Positions 54,301 through 64,000 of a DNA stretch of 64,000 nucleotides are shown here, piece by piece. The notes under the pieces were generated by a model. That model was not told the origin of the DNA. It made no database searches and was given only the letters and a program-made list of their open reading frames with translations. The position numbers and the translations under genes were made by a program. How positions within the stretch are numbered: position 1 is the first letter of the stretch; each line of letters begins with the position of its first letter. This DNA is from Kalmusia sp. IMI 367209 (Eukaryota > Ascomycota > Dothideomycetes > Pleosporales > Didymosphaeriaceae), in the NCBI GenBank assembly GCA_027946365.1, contig JAPEUQ010000002.1, forward strand, positions 3,410,001-3,474,000, written 5' to 3'.

Positions 54301-54454
54301 TCAGATCGCGGCACCCGGACGTAGCCACAGCAGGATGGGCAGCACTGACGATGGACGCAAGAGCAAACTCGGTTTGGAAGAAGGACGCAGGAGCAAGCTC
54401 GGCATGGCCAGCGGCCGCAAGTCGAGCTTGGAAGAACGTCCGAGGTGGAGATAG
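51374..54454 (+). CDS. KAR9: Kar9-family spindle/microtubule orientation protein
   Basis: Intronless, 1026 aa. After a Ser/Thr/Pro-rich N-terminus (about 1-60), a conserved block reads VSPGLLARMKFLNQ and QIGRIAEHKIRELDEFHKDR. The helical Kar9 domain spans roughly 250-700 (IQQLTSIKLPPPDSL, NVYITAIEDLQARDDIASL, EWEELWNTVLGEIGFEIENL). The C-terminal 300 residues are basic, Ser/Pro-rich and disordered, the usual EB1-binding tail; TNIP within PSGTNIPQIA fits the S/T-x-I-P EB1-binding motif. Kar9 links microtubule plus ends, via EB1/Bim1, to myosin V to orient the spindle and move nuclei. Family assignment is from the helical blocks; a large antisense open frame here is a codon-bias shadow. Confidence 0.78.
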   Translation: MSSITSPAQTPPATSAPASASSAEVAARSSTPLQRPSPSPARSTTASSSPRPESALDSSTKLARNVSPGLLARMKFLNQNQAPEPARGFSPAQIGRIAEHKIRELDEFHKDRRNFHIERRGTAWSGTGSQVGTPLIPQLTGESVPALAMDTSPPSSFESNRSSFVSTSDKVLPSDSEAGDLNEDTQKYRLPDITKTKSLSRTLTETEASSDTELGRPPTPPPKDTPPAVEESVLDNGNGIDVEAYFHQRHFSRANSIYTLSRASFTNQIQQLTSIKLPPPDSLTSEIRALSSSTAAGRALHSAANSIKQWMAKAAEVLSGLDAEDDVEWAAAAGREGLEEVDAAIGKFEGLVNVYITAIEDLQARDDIASLPSRDLTTLVVQMEDVVTNWSKIKKTLKGIKSQVEIAMEWEELWNTVLGEIGFEIENLSRLVFEMEERRHRAISDSVAESAEKFDIADLETIVEETPRQQAREQARLQNNRFSMPVPPTLSIMSPVSPIPQIEQENSRLLALFAKLQPLRASLDFLPMRLQHFQMRASKLFPSACDELTRRKDQLEKLEKKLEADADALREELGEDKWVHSFRQAGSKAIAMYDSLMKSIQRLRQVLDEGDDEKLGSRMSTYKDKREHYPPSMKRVLELIDIEMKHRSTVNGEILRIQQDVRQKVSDLEIQMKEMDMILEEVSSTRKLRDSVSTVLSGRTEASLTGSAIDTPNSSPASSIIMSRKSSEYGTITPVGKNSRQPSASSTKSALSSSRRLSSLPLATNTTGRRSITSSRLEALATPAHPPRSMSSTPTRSMRSTTPSSDKPRWNSSTNMRDTVVGHNFKPLSLTTPSPHRKGPMTPLRTLRSVSSHSAIPVRSPLSQASALSPPPSSRPASTTPAHSSVIRRPLASPMQSPSTPARKAAQHTTPVSTLSYRTPTSGRRVTIAEEESDGTATEESPVARRAARPASAMTSRRTSMLPTPKHRTPSGTNIPQIAAPGRSHSRMGSTDDGRKSKLGLEEGRRSKLGMASGRKSSLEERPRWR

Positions 54455-55539
54455 AATCCTCCCTTTCTTCATGCCTAGTTGCGACGCTGTGTCCGGATTG
54501 AGCAATTCTTTTCGTTTCCTAAAGTTGGGCTCTAGCAGCCTATACACCCTTTTTCGACAGTATGAGATTATAGTATACCAAGCCCATCCGTCTCCGTCAA
54601 TTTGCATCGACTAGTCTGTTTCCAAAGCCTGGCATTTTTTGTGACAAGGTATAACGGTGTCGTTTGGCGTTGAGGCAGGGGAAGGGGCTAAGCGCCATAG
54701 TTTGTGTGTTCTCGTTCTTTTTTTGGTTTTCAAAGTCGGGCAGATAGTATGCTATACCCAGGAGTTTGACATTGGGATTTGTTTGGTTTTTCAATTTCAG
54801 TGTGTCTGAAACGGAGCAGTATGTCAGCGTAGGGCGTTTGAGTGAGGGGGGTGGTAGGGTCGCTGAGAGGGCGTAGGGAGGAGAAGCGGAGACGGGGAGA
54901 TGGAGAGAGGGTGGGGGGAGTCGCGCTATAGCTGGCTAGATAGATAGATTACGCTGTCAAATGTAGCATGTGGCACTGTGTGGGAACGTGGACTTAGAGC
55001 ATTGTCTTTTTCTATTGACTAGTGACGTGTCTTTGCTGTGACGCGTTTCTCTAGATGAAGTGCGACGCTGCGTGTTTACTGCGCTCTAGTCGAATACGTC
55101 TCGTGTATGGTACTGATGAAAGACGCAGGTAGTGCAGTTCGCATGGTGCGTGACAAGGATAGGGGATAAGATATGAATCCAAATATTGCTAGGCTTATGA
55201 TTTGGGACCATCAGCTCTAATTCGATTTACGCGTTCGCTATGGAAAAAGGAGGAAGTCTTGTGGAGTCGGGGATGGTAAGATGTCAGATGCTAAACAGAG
55301 ACTTGAGATTCGCGGGCCTAGTTCCGAGTACGAGAGGAGGTGATGGAAGCGCTCGGAATAGAAGATGTTCGAAGATAGCTTCAGCAAATTATTAATTTCT
55401 ACTTGAACAGTCTAAGATTGTGTGATTCCCGCTGCTTCAACTTCCCGCGCTTTGCAACGTGTGTGTATATACATAGACATGTAACCCTCCTCCGTCTACT
55501 CCTTAGCCTAGACCAAGACCAGACGCCACACGCTGTGTC
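54455..55539. other. Convergent 1.1-kb intergenic region
   Basis: Lies between the 3' ends of KAR9 and the Zn2Cys6 factor. Contains TAGATAGATAGAT near 54938 and G-rich stretches near 54840-54930. No gene seen. Confidence 0.55.
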
Positions 55540-57704
55540 TCACAGCGCAAAATTCGTCATCCCAGACGGCGTGTCCCACAAAGCCTCCCACGAAAAGTCA
55601 AACGCGTTCGGATCAAGCAAGTCGGACAAAATGAGCGACGCGTCGTCCATGACGGGCCCGGTGTGCGCCTCGTTGGGCCGCTCGGGCATGACGAGGACGG
55701 CTTCGGGAGGCGGCGCGGACCCGCGCGTGGTCAGCGAAGCTATTTTGGACACGGACTCTGAGCAGCGCTCGAGCGTGTAGTTTGCTATCTGTTGGGGCGG
55801 CGGTGGTCAGTCGAGTGCGTTACTCCGCGAAGGGTGGGGGGATAATCGGTGGTTGTACTTACGTCCCAGTCGTAGTTGTCCCGCGCGTGCTGTATGTGCG
55901 CGATGAAGCGCTCTAGGGTCGACACGCTTGCCATTCGCTCCTTGACGTCTTGTGTTTCTACTGCACACCTGAGCGAGACTGTCACGGCGTGCACTAACAG
56001 GTGCGTTGCGTAGGGTAGCCAGAAATCCTGGAACTGGCTCTGTCCTAGGAAGCATATGTAGTCGAGGATGTTGGTCGACGCGGCGCGTAGCTCCTCCAGT
56101 CTCGTTTTCTCCAGCACCGTGTCGTCTGCTAGAATCGCGGCGCGTAGGTTCACACGGTTGAGGAGTAATCGTACGGATAAGAAGCAGAACCAGAGGTTGG
56201 AGGTGCCGGGCTTGTTAGGCAGCGGCAGCCATTCCGGGAGCTGGGATTCGAGGGATTTGAGTTGGGCTTTGAGGTGCTCGACTGTGTCGCCTAGGGTGGT
56301 GCGGTCGGGGTTGATTTCGTAGACGAGGGGGAGGATGTCGCCGAGGAGCTCGGTGAGGCCGCAGAGGTGGACGAAGCTGATCGTCGCCGTCTTTTGGGCT
56401 GGTGTTGCGCGGAGGGGCATGAGGGATTCTAATGTGGGCACGGGCACGTCGTAGAAGCGCTTTCCTATGTGTGGGAGGACACCGTAGGCTATGCTGGTCC
56501 AGTAGTCGGTTATGAGGACTCCCCACCACGTGCGTATGCGGTTTGTTTTCTCGGCTTCGGTGATCTGGCACGCCATTAGTATATGATGGTCTGAATGCGT
56601 GAAGCCGACGCATATGTTTTTAAGCACTGAAAATGATTTGATCGTCTCTTTTCGCATGATAGAACAAGATGATGTAAAGGATGCCTCTGCAAGGGTTTTA
56701 CTCTTACATACATTCCATTTTGTTGGATCGCGATGCAACGCAAATGTTTGAGCTAGCGAAACTGTTCGTCCACACAGGGTGACGTTTCCCATTATGGAAA
56801 CAGACGGGCGGCCAATCTGATCCAATACAGCAGCAGACACTGTTGCCAGACTAGGACTCAGAAAGTCCTCCAAGAGGGCACTAATGGCCTAAAAAAGTCA
56901 ATGACAGCTTCGATCGCATTCAAACAGAGAACTGACCTTATTCCATATGTAATGAAGATCGGGCTTCGGGTGCATTTTCAGCGTATCTGACAGGAACCAA
57001 TGCGGCGTCCCGATCGCAAACACAACACATAGCGTATTCTTGGACAACTTCTCATGTGGACCTCGCCGTAGTAAGTAGGACGTCTCATCGTCCAGTACTG
57101 GAAAGGCGGAGTGCACGTATGTGAAGAAGAGATCAATGACTTCGCGCTTGAAAGGGCCCATGAGCTGCTGGATGATTTCCAGCTGCTCTTTCCCTGCCCC
57201 TAGCTCAGGCGCGAGACCAGTCCGAAAACGCGGAACCGTGAGATAGACGATGGGATCCTGCGTGTCCTGGTTGAGCGTCCTGTACTGTCCTGGATCCTGG
57301 CCGTCGGCCCGATGCTGGTGCTGGGATATATGCCGCTGCAATATATCGACATCTTCGGCAACATGCGGCGCCAAAATGATACTCGCAGAGGGATGGCTGG
57401 ACGGGCGATGTAAAACAGGAGCAGAGCGCGGCCGATCCTGTTCATCTTCGCCGTCGCCATTGCTCTCCTTATTCAGCCTTTGCCTTTTAGGAGTGCGCGT
57501 ACCGCTGGTCGTCTCCTCTGGCGATCCATCATTCGAACGATCCGCATACTGGCATTTGAGGCGGCGCTCTCGACATGATAGACAGGGCTCACCTGGTATG
57601 TCGATGTGGCACCGGATCTTGCGCGACCGGCAACGGATGCATGCTGGAACTCTGTGCGAACGGTAGGGCCGGCTTTGGATGGGTGCTCCAGCGGCGCTGG
57701 CCAT
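55540..57704 (-). CDS. Zn2Cys6 transcription factor
   Basis: Preferred exons, right to left: 56937-57704, 56712-56888, 55863-56564 and 55540-55788, giving 631 aa. The binuclear cluster near residues 22-52 has the spacing C-x2-C-x6-C-x8-C-x2-C-x6-C (CIRCRSRKIRC..., CLSCRERRLKC). The fungal-specific regulatory domain follows, with ALHRDPTKWN joined to ITEAEKTNRIRTWWG and PHIGKRFYDVPVP. The 147-nt segment 56565-56711 has GT-AG ends (GTATGT start) and no stop, so it could also be retained, adding 49 residues; removing it gives the canonical motif. Nuclear regulator binding CGG-type sites. Its targets are unknown, and the neighbouring genes are housekeeping, so no cluster is implied. Confidence 0.85.
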
Positions 57705-58415
57705 TCAATCGCGTGCTTAAATATGGATGGTCCAACAGGGTTTGTGGCTTTGATGCGATATGCAGATGCGGCAAGTTGACGTGCTTGTCCGACGGGTGGC
57801 AGCGCGCAGGCGCCGACACGGGCAACAAGTTAAGGCAAGGGATCTACTTAGGCTTCTTTGTAGATTGCGTTATCATGCAGTGTTGGATAAGGCTTCTGGG
57901 TAACTGCTGAAATAGGATGACTCCTGGTTGTTGTCAGAGTCAATCATCGCGGCGGCTAAAACTTCCTAGCCGATACCGTGCCCGCTAAAACTTTCCTCAC
58001 TTTGCCTTATTAGGCCCTGGAGCTGTCGCAAGCGGCTTGCCATGCTCGACTACGAGATCCCATGTGAGGATGTAGTTGTGTATGCTGTAGCGAGACGGAC
58101 TAAAGTATATCATGTGTGTATCCTACATGGTGCTCAATGAGACGAATGAAATCATCGTAGCGAATTGAGGGGTCGAAGTGTACTACCAAAATATATCCAC
58201 ACACATGACTTGCACGATTCTCTAGTAGGAAGATGTAGGCACAATGCCGGATTAGGTTAGATTGGGTCAAAACACTTTGGTGGCTTTTTAGCTATGTAGC
58301 ACTGGGCACCAAGAGTGACTACTCTGTTTTTATAGAGAGCATTGGCCTTTTCGCCATGCCAAGATCTGTCTACGCCATGTACGCTTGTACTCTTGCTCGT
58401 GATGACAAGCCAACC
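57705..58415. other. Intergenic region
   Basis: This 711-bp spacer lies between the Zn2Cys6 gene promoter and the MED4 3' end. The right half is AT-rich. No gene seen. Confidence 0.55.
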
Positions 58416-59399
58416 TCACTCCTCATCTGAATCATCCGCGAATTCGAAGCCTGCAAAGGTCTGTGGTTTCGCAGCTGGCCTGGGTGGAAGCCCTTCCGGC
58501 CTCTGCTCTGCTGCTGAAGCTCGCGCTGCAGCTTGAGCTTCAGCCTGAACTTGGGCTTGGGCCTGCTCTTGGGCTTGTGCCTCCGAGTGAGCATGTGCCG
58601 TCGCCCGTCTCTCTGCTTCCGCCGCTATACGGTCCTTCTCGTCCTCGGCGAGCTTCGAGAGGTCTTCATTCGTGGGATCCTTGCCAGTGTCCAACGCGTA
58701 CTGAATCTGCATCAGATTGCCGCGCCTGATCTTATCGTCATCGGGCCAGGGGAACCAGCGGAGATTGCTTTCTTTGAGTTTCTTCAGCCACTCTGCCTCC
58801 TCAGCTGTGATGACCTTCTGTTCGCTCTCCTGGCCATCTCTTTCTGTAGCTTGCGAAGCTTCCTGTGTTGCTTGTTGCGAGGGTGTCTCTACCGCAGCAG
58901 AGGGTATCGCACTTGACACACCGTTTTCTGCCTCTTTGTTCTGGTCGCTCACGTGCGCCTCAGGAACGGGCTCACGGTATGTCGGGGGGACGGTGAATTT
59001 GGCGATGTTCTTCGCGTACTGGAGCAGCTCGTCAAACGGCACAGGGCGCACATCTTCGGGGAAGGCAGTGGCTGGCGTGGTGAAGAGCTCGCGTCGCAGG
59101 TCCGCAAGCGTAGCGACAGACGACTTGAGCTGCTCCTCGAGAGCTTCGGTCTCGTTGCGCAGGGCCTGGATGCGCGCATAGTTTTCGCCGTGCTGTGCAA
59201 CTGGGCAGGTAAGCAGCTGTACGCACGAGGGCATGTATGTTTGCTACTTGCGCTGGTCCAGCCCACGAGCGAGCTCGTCGTTGGCAGCGACTATCTCAAC
59301 AGCGGCCTGGTGAGAAGGGTTGTAGGCGGCGATGGAGTCGACGAGCGTGCCAAGGGCCGTCTCGATGCGCTGGAAAAGCGCGTGGAGCGTGGTGTCCAT
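58416..59399 (-). CDS. MED4: Mediator complex subunit 4
   Basis: Two exons, 59252-59399 and 58416-59200 (right to left), give 310 aa. The intron begins with GC (GCAAGT), not GT, and ends CAG; this is the only junction that keeps phase and gives the conserved stretch GLDQLAQHGENYARIQALR. The core has LLQYAKNIAKFTVPPTYR and WFPWPDDDKIRRGNL, both Med4 landmarks. The C-terminal tail is a low-complexity Gln/Ala/Glu run (AQAQEQAQAQVQAEAQ) before a final acidic DDSDEE. Med4 belongs to the middle module of Mediator, linking activators to RNA polymerase II in the nucleus. Divergent to NCS-1 with 783 bp between starts. Confidence 0.9.
59201..59251 (-). other. GC-AG intron in MED4
   Basis: A 51-nt intron whose donor is GCAAGT. 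No GT donor nearby preserves frame, and homology across the joint supports removal. Confidence 0.8.
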
Positions 59400-60182
59400 G
59401 TCTGGTCGAGATAGGGCCGCGGAGGGGGAGTTGCGGTCGGTTGAGGGCTAGCTGCGAGAGGCTAGGGAGCTTTGGGGGGAGCTTGGAGGGAGCTTGGAGG
59501 GAGCTTGGGAGGTGGAATCCAGGGCCCGCCGAGAGCACCGCCAACAACAACGAACAATGCTGTCATGGCCCGCCAAGCATCCCGCTTTTGGCAGCCTACG
59601 GCGTGAACGACTCTCCCTCACCGGGGAGCTGAGGGCCGAGTTCGTAGGGCTACGGCGGCTGCAGCACACGGCGCCAACAGCGCGGCGCTGGATGGCCAGT
59701 TTCACGCGGGATTGGCCCGACTGCAGGCCCCTTCGGCGGCCGCCACGCTTTGGATAATCGGACGGTGCAGTGCATAATGACGGCGCTGGACGGCCGCCTT
59801 CCAGGCCGTCGCTATATTTGTCGCGCCAGCCGAGCTGTCATTCTGGCCGGCGCTGAAACCGTCTCCAGCTGTCCTCGCATCGTTGCTTCCCGCTGTCACG
59901 TACATATTCTGCTTCTTCGAGCCTTGCTCGTCCCCAGTGCCTGTTCGCGTGAGCTACCACGACCCTGCCCGCTGCGCCTCGTCCGTCGTCCCGACCCCGC
60001 CTATCCCACAATCATCGCTCTTCACACCCCCGCCACCGAGTCCGCGACACGAACGACTGCCTTGAGGCCTCTCACTCCCTCGCTGCTCTCCTCTACCCAC
60101 CGCCGACCTCTCTCCTCCTACAGCCTCTTCCTCCGCCCGGTCCCGATATTGTGTTAGTCAGTGAACTGCTTCCACCGCAGCC
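59400..60182. promoter_or_regulatory. MED4 / NCS-1 divergent promoter
   Basis: This 783-bp GC-rich spacer is followed by a pyrimidine-rich stretch near 60000-60170, typical of a fungal leader before NCS-1. A three-copy 11-bp tandem repeat lies at 59478-59510. No gene seen. Confidence 0.5.
59478..59510. repeat. Three-copy 11-bp tandem repeat
   Basis: GCTTGGAGGGA repeated, with the last copy diverged, 80-110 bp upstream of the MED4 ATG. Confidence 0.65.
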
Positions 60183-61298
60183 ATGGGTAAATCGTAAGTA
60201 CCAGCCCGTCTCGTTTCTGCAGCAGCAGCAGCAGCCCGCCCCAGTCCGGACCACTCTTGCCTTCACCGCACGACCCGCAAGCAAGCATGGCGCTCCGAGC
60301 GCTCGAGTCGAGTGTCTACCTTCGACAACATCGCCCGCAACCATGCCTACCGCGGTTGAGCACCGTCGCCACCAGCGCCGATCGGACACGATGCCGGAGG
60401 AACATATGCCACTGGGCGACCGTGACGTCCCTCTTCTAGAGCAAGATCATGCTCCGCTCAACTTTGCGCGCCAGCACCATGTCGACATACCCCACCACGA
60501 CGAGCCCGGCTATGCGCGCTACCAAGCCTTGCGCGATGTCGCACTTTCTAACGCGGTCAAGTCATTCGAGGACGGACTCACTACGCGCAGCCCTGTCGAG
60601 CATATTGAGGTTGTGAACGAATCGCTGATAGTGCTTCCCCGCAGCCAGAGCAAACTTTCCCAGCAAGAGCTGGCCGACCTGCAGAAGGCGACCCATTTCG
60701 ATAAGAAGGAACTGCAACAATGGTATAAGGGTGAGGGCAGAGCCACGATACATTGGAGCTGTGCTGAGCAGACGCAGGGTTCCTGAAGGACTGCCCTTCC
60801 GGCATGCTCACCAAGGAGGAGTTCCAGAAGATCTACAAACAGTTCTTCCCGTTCGGCGATCCGTCGTCCTTTGCAGATTACGTGTTCAACGTATTCGATG
60901 CAGACAAATCTGGCACGATTGACTTCAAGGAGTTCATCTGTGCATTAAGCGTCACGAGCCGTGGCAAAATGGAAGACAAGCTCGACTGGGCATTCCAGCT
61001 GTATGACATTGACGGTGACGGGAAGATCAGCTACGAGGAGATGCTGTCAATCGTCGAGGCGATATACAAGATGGTAGGACAGACGCCTGCGCCTGCATGC
61101 AGCAGCTAACGTGCCCAGGTTGGCTCCATGGTGAAGCTCCCCGAAGATGAAGACACGCCCGAGAAGCGCGTACGCAAGATCTTCCGGATGATGGACAAGG
61201 ACGAGAACGGCAGCCTGGACATGGCCGAATTCAAAGAAGGCTCCAAGCGCGACGAGACCATCGTCTCTGCCTTGTCTCTCTACGATGGCCTTGTATAG
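60183..61298 (+). CDS. NCS1: Neuronal calcium sensor-1 / frequenin
   Basis: Four exons, 60183-60193, 60645-60730, 60778-61073 and 61119-61298, give 190 aa, exactly the NCS-1 length. The 11-nt first exon encodes MGKS; joined to [13 protein letters not shown] it gives the N-myristoylation signal. Three canonical EF-hands are [24 protein letters not shown] and [12 protein letters not shown]; the first hand ([13 protein letters not shown]) is degenerate as in the family. The protein binds membranes by Ca2+-dependent myristoyl switching and activates phosphatidylinositol 4-kinase in yeast. Intron 1 is long (451 nt) and entirely open in the frame that continues into exon 2, so an unspliced isoform with a different N-terminus is possible. 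Confidence 0.93.
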
Positions 61299-63033
<1,735 letters not shown>

Positions 63034-63241
63034 GGTGATGAGGCAGAGAATGCATTCCTGGCGCAACGGAGGTTAGATATGATGAGTGAGATATGATGGA
63101 CCTGAATTATGAGCACGGAGCATCCAGGGCGTTTGGGCGAAATCAAAACTGCATAGCATGGATTGGGCTTTTGAGAAAAAGGATATCAAGTCTATTTGAG
63201 ACATCTATTGAAGTATCGTTGAAGAATCGTTGAAGAAAAGG

Positions 63242-64000
63242 CTATATCGCCTCCTCGAATTGGCGTATCAGCTGTCCTTGTTCTTGCAGATGCTCTTTGA
63301 CCTGTTTGACTGTGTATTCGCCGCGGTGAAACTAAGCTCATGTTAGCCTACGATATCCAGTGCTTTGTCATGCCCTGACTTACCATGCCAGCACCCAGCG
63401 CCGCATCCGTCGACGTCTTCGCAAAAACCTCGTCGAAATGCCCCGGATTCCCCGCCCCGCTGCTCGCAATGACCGGAATCTTGATCGCGGCCTTGACATC
63501 GTTGATGAGCTCGAGATCGAATCCGCTATTCGTCCCATCCTTATCTATGCAGTTCAGTAGGATCTCGCCGGCGCCCATGGCTTCCACGGCCGTGACTAGC
63601 TGCCGCACGTCAAAGTCGCGTCCCTCGCGGCCACCCTTGATGGTACATTGATACCAGCAATACTCCTCACCGTTCGGGCCTTTGGTAGTAGTCTTGATGG
63701 TATGGTGGGGTGTCGCGTCCGGTGAGGACACGTAGACGCGGCGTGGGTCAACGCTAATAACGACGGCTTGATTGCCATATGCGGAGGAGATGGTCTCGAT
63801 GGCTGTTTTACCCCCTAGTTTTGCTCCTCTCGCATAGTACTCTTCTGCTGCAGTTACGGCATCAGAACCTATGCTGACTTTGTCCGCACCGGATTTGAAG
63901 TACATCGTCGCAATGTCTAGTGCAGAAATCTTGGTACCGTCGGTGTCGACTGTATCTCTTATGCCGCCGCCTATTGTAAGGGGAACAAAGACTGTCTCGC
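63242..64000 (-). CDS. HIS7: Imidazole glycerol phosphate synthase, HisF part (5' end off window)
   Basis: Two exons are visible, 63384-64000 (continuing beyond the right edge) and 63242-63331; together about 234 aa of C-terminus. The (beta-alpha)8 cyclase half is recognised by [61 protein letters not shown] and [14 protein letters not shown], ending in [15 protein letters not shown]. In fungi this domain is fused to a HisH glutaminase at its N-terminus, which would lie to the right of the window. The enzyme makes imidazole glycerol phosphate and AICAR in histidine synthesis. Confidence 0.94.

Overview
The window is nuclear DNA of a filamentous ascomycete (Pezizomycotina; a dothideomycete is my best guess, from overall gene content only). 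The evidence is short GT-AG introns of about 45-85 nt with CTAAC-like branch sites, fungal-only families (Kar9, a Zn2Cys6 activator with a fungal-type regulator region, a HisHF-type His7, GH5_7 mannanase, alcohol oxidase) and dense protein coding on both strands with no operons. I see no rRNA, tRNA, CRISPR array or intact transposon. I recognise 27 protein-coding loci. Exons were joined by hand from splice consensus and reading phase; phase closes exactly in every multi-exon model given, after allowing for the single-base shifts described below.

Layout. 0.7-3.6 kb: secreted GH5 mannanase converging on a DsbA/FrnE-like oxidoreductase. 5.0-9.9 kb: coiled-coil protein, a broken SAM O-methyltransferase and a small Arg-rich protein. 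10.3-14.0 kb: head-to-head mitochondrial pair ATM1 / AIM24. 14.2-19.7 kb: unknown coiled-coil protein, alpha/beta hydrolase, and the divergent pair PEX7 / AlkB-GRF dioxygenase. 20.9-23.5 kb: two-membrane-span kelch protein. 23.5-34.4 kb: AT-richer accessory stretch with a cytochrome P450, a short CorA-like protein, an MFS transporter and a Baeyer-Villiger-type flavin monooxygenase. 34.5-39.5 kb: divergent alpha-xylosidase and MFS sugar transporter. 40.2 kb: GNAT acetyltransferase. 41.1-46.8 kb: 14-exon peroxisomal alcohol oxidase and a mitochondrial alternative oxidase. 48.0-48.5 kb: five-exon acylphosphatase made of exons too short to show as an open frame. 49.1-64 kb: mostly housekeeping genes (unknown conserved protein, KAR9, Zn2Cys6 factor, MED4, NCS-1, DIM1, and HIS7 running off the right edge).

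How the genes may work together. ATM1 and AIM24 share a 246-bp promoter and both act in mitochondria. The alpha-xylosidase and the sugar transporter share a 0.9-kb divergent promoter and look like a catabolic pair for xylose-capped oligosaccharides. Alcohol oxidase ends in a PTS1 signal and has a dense cluster of GCGGAY (CGG-type) half-sites about 0.3-0.45 kb upstream, the strongest unexplained regulatory signal here. The P450, MFS transporter and flavin monooxygenase resemble a small catabolic or detoxification neighbourhood, but no polyketide, peptide or terpene backbone enzyme is present.

Quality caution. Three minus-strand genes (ATM1, O-methyltransferase twice, alternative oxidase) each appear to carry exactly one extra base inside a C/G run. 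This is either repeated homopolymer error in the assembly or real gene decay, and it matters for anyone using these models.
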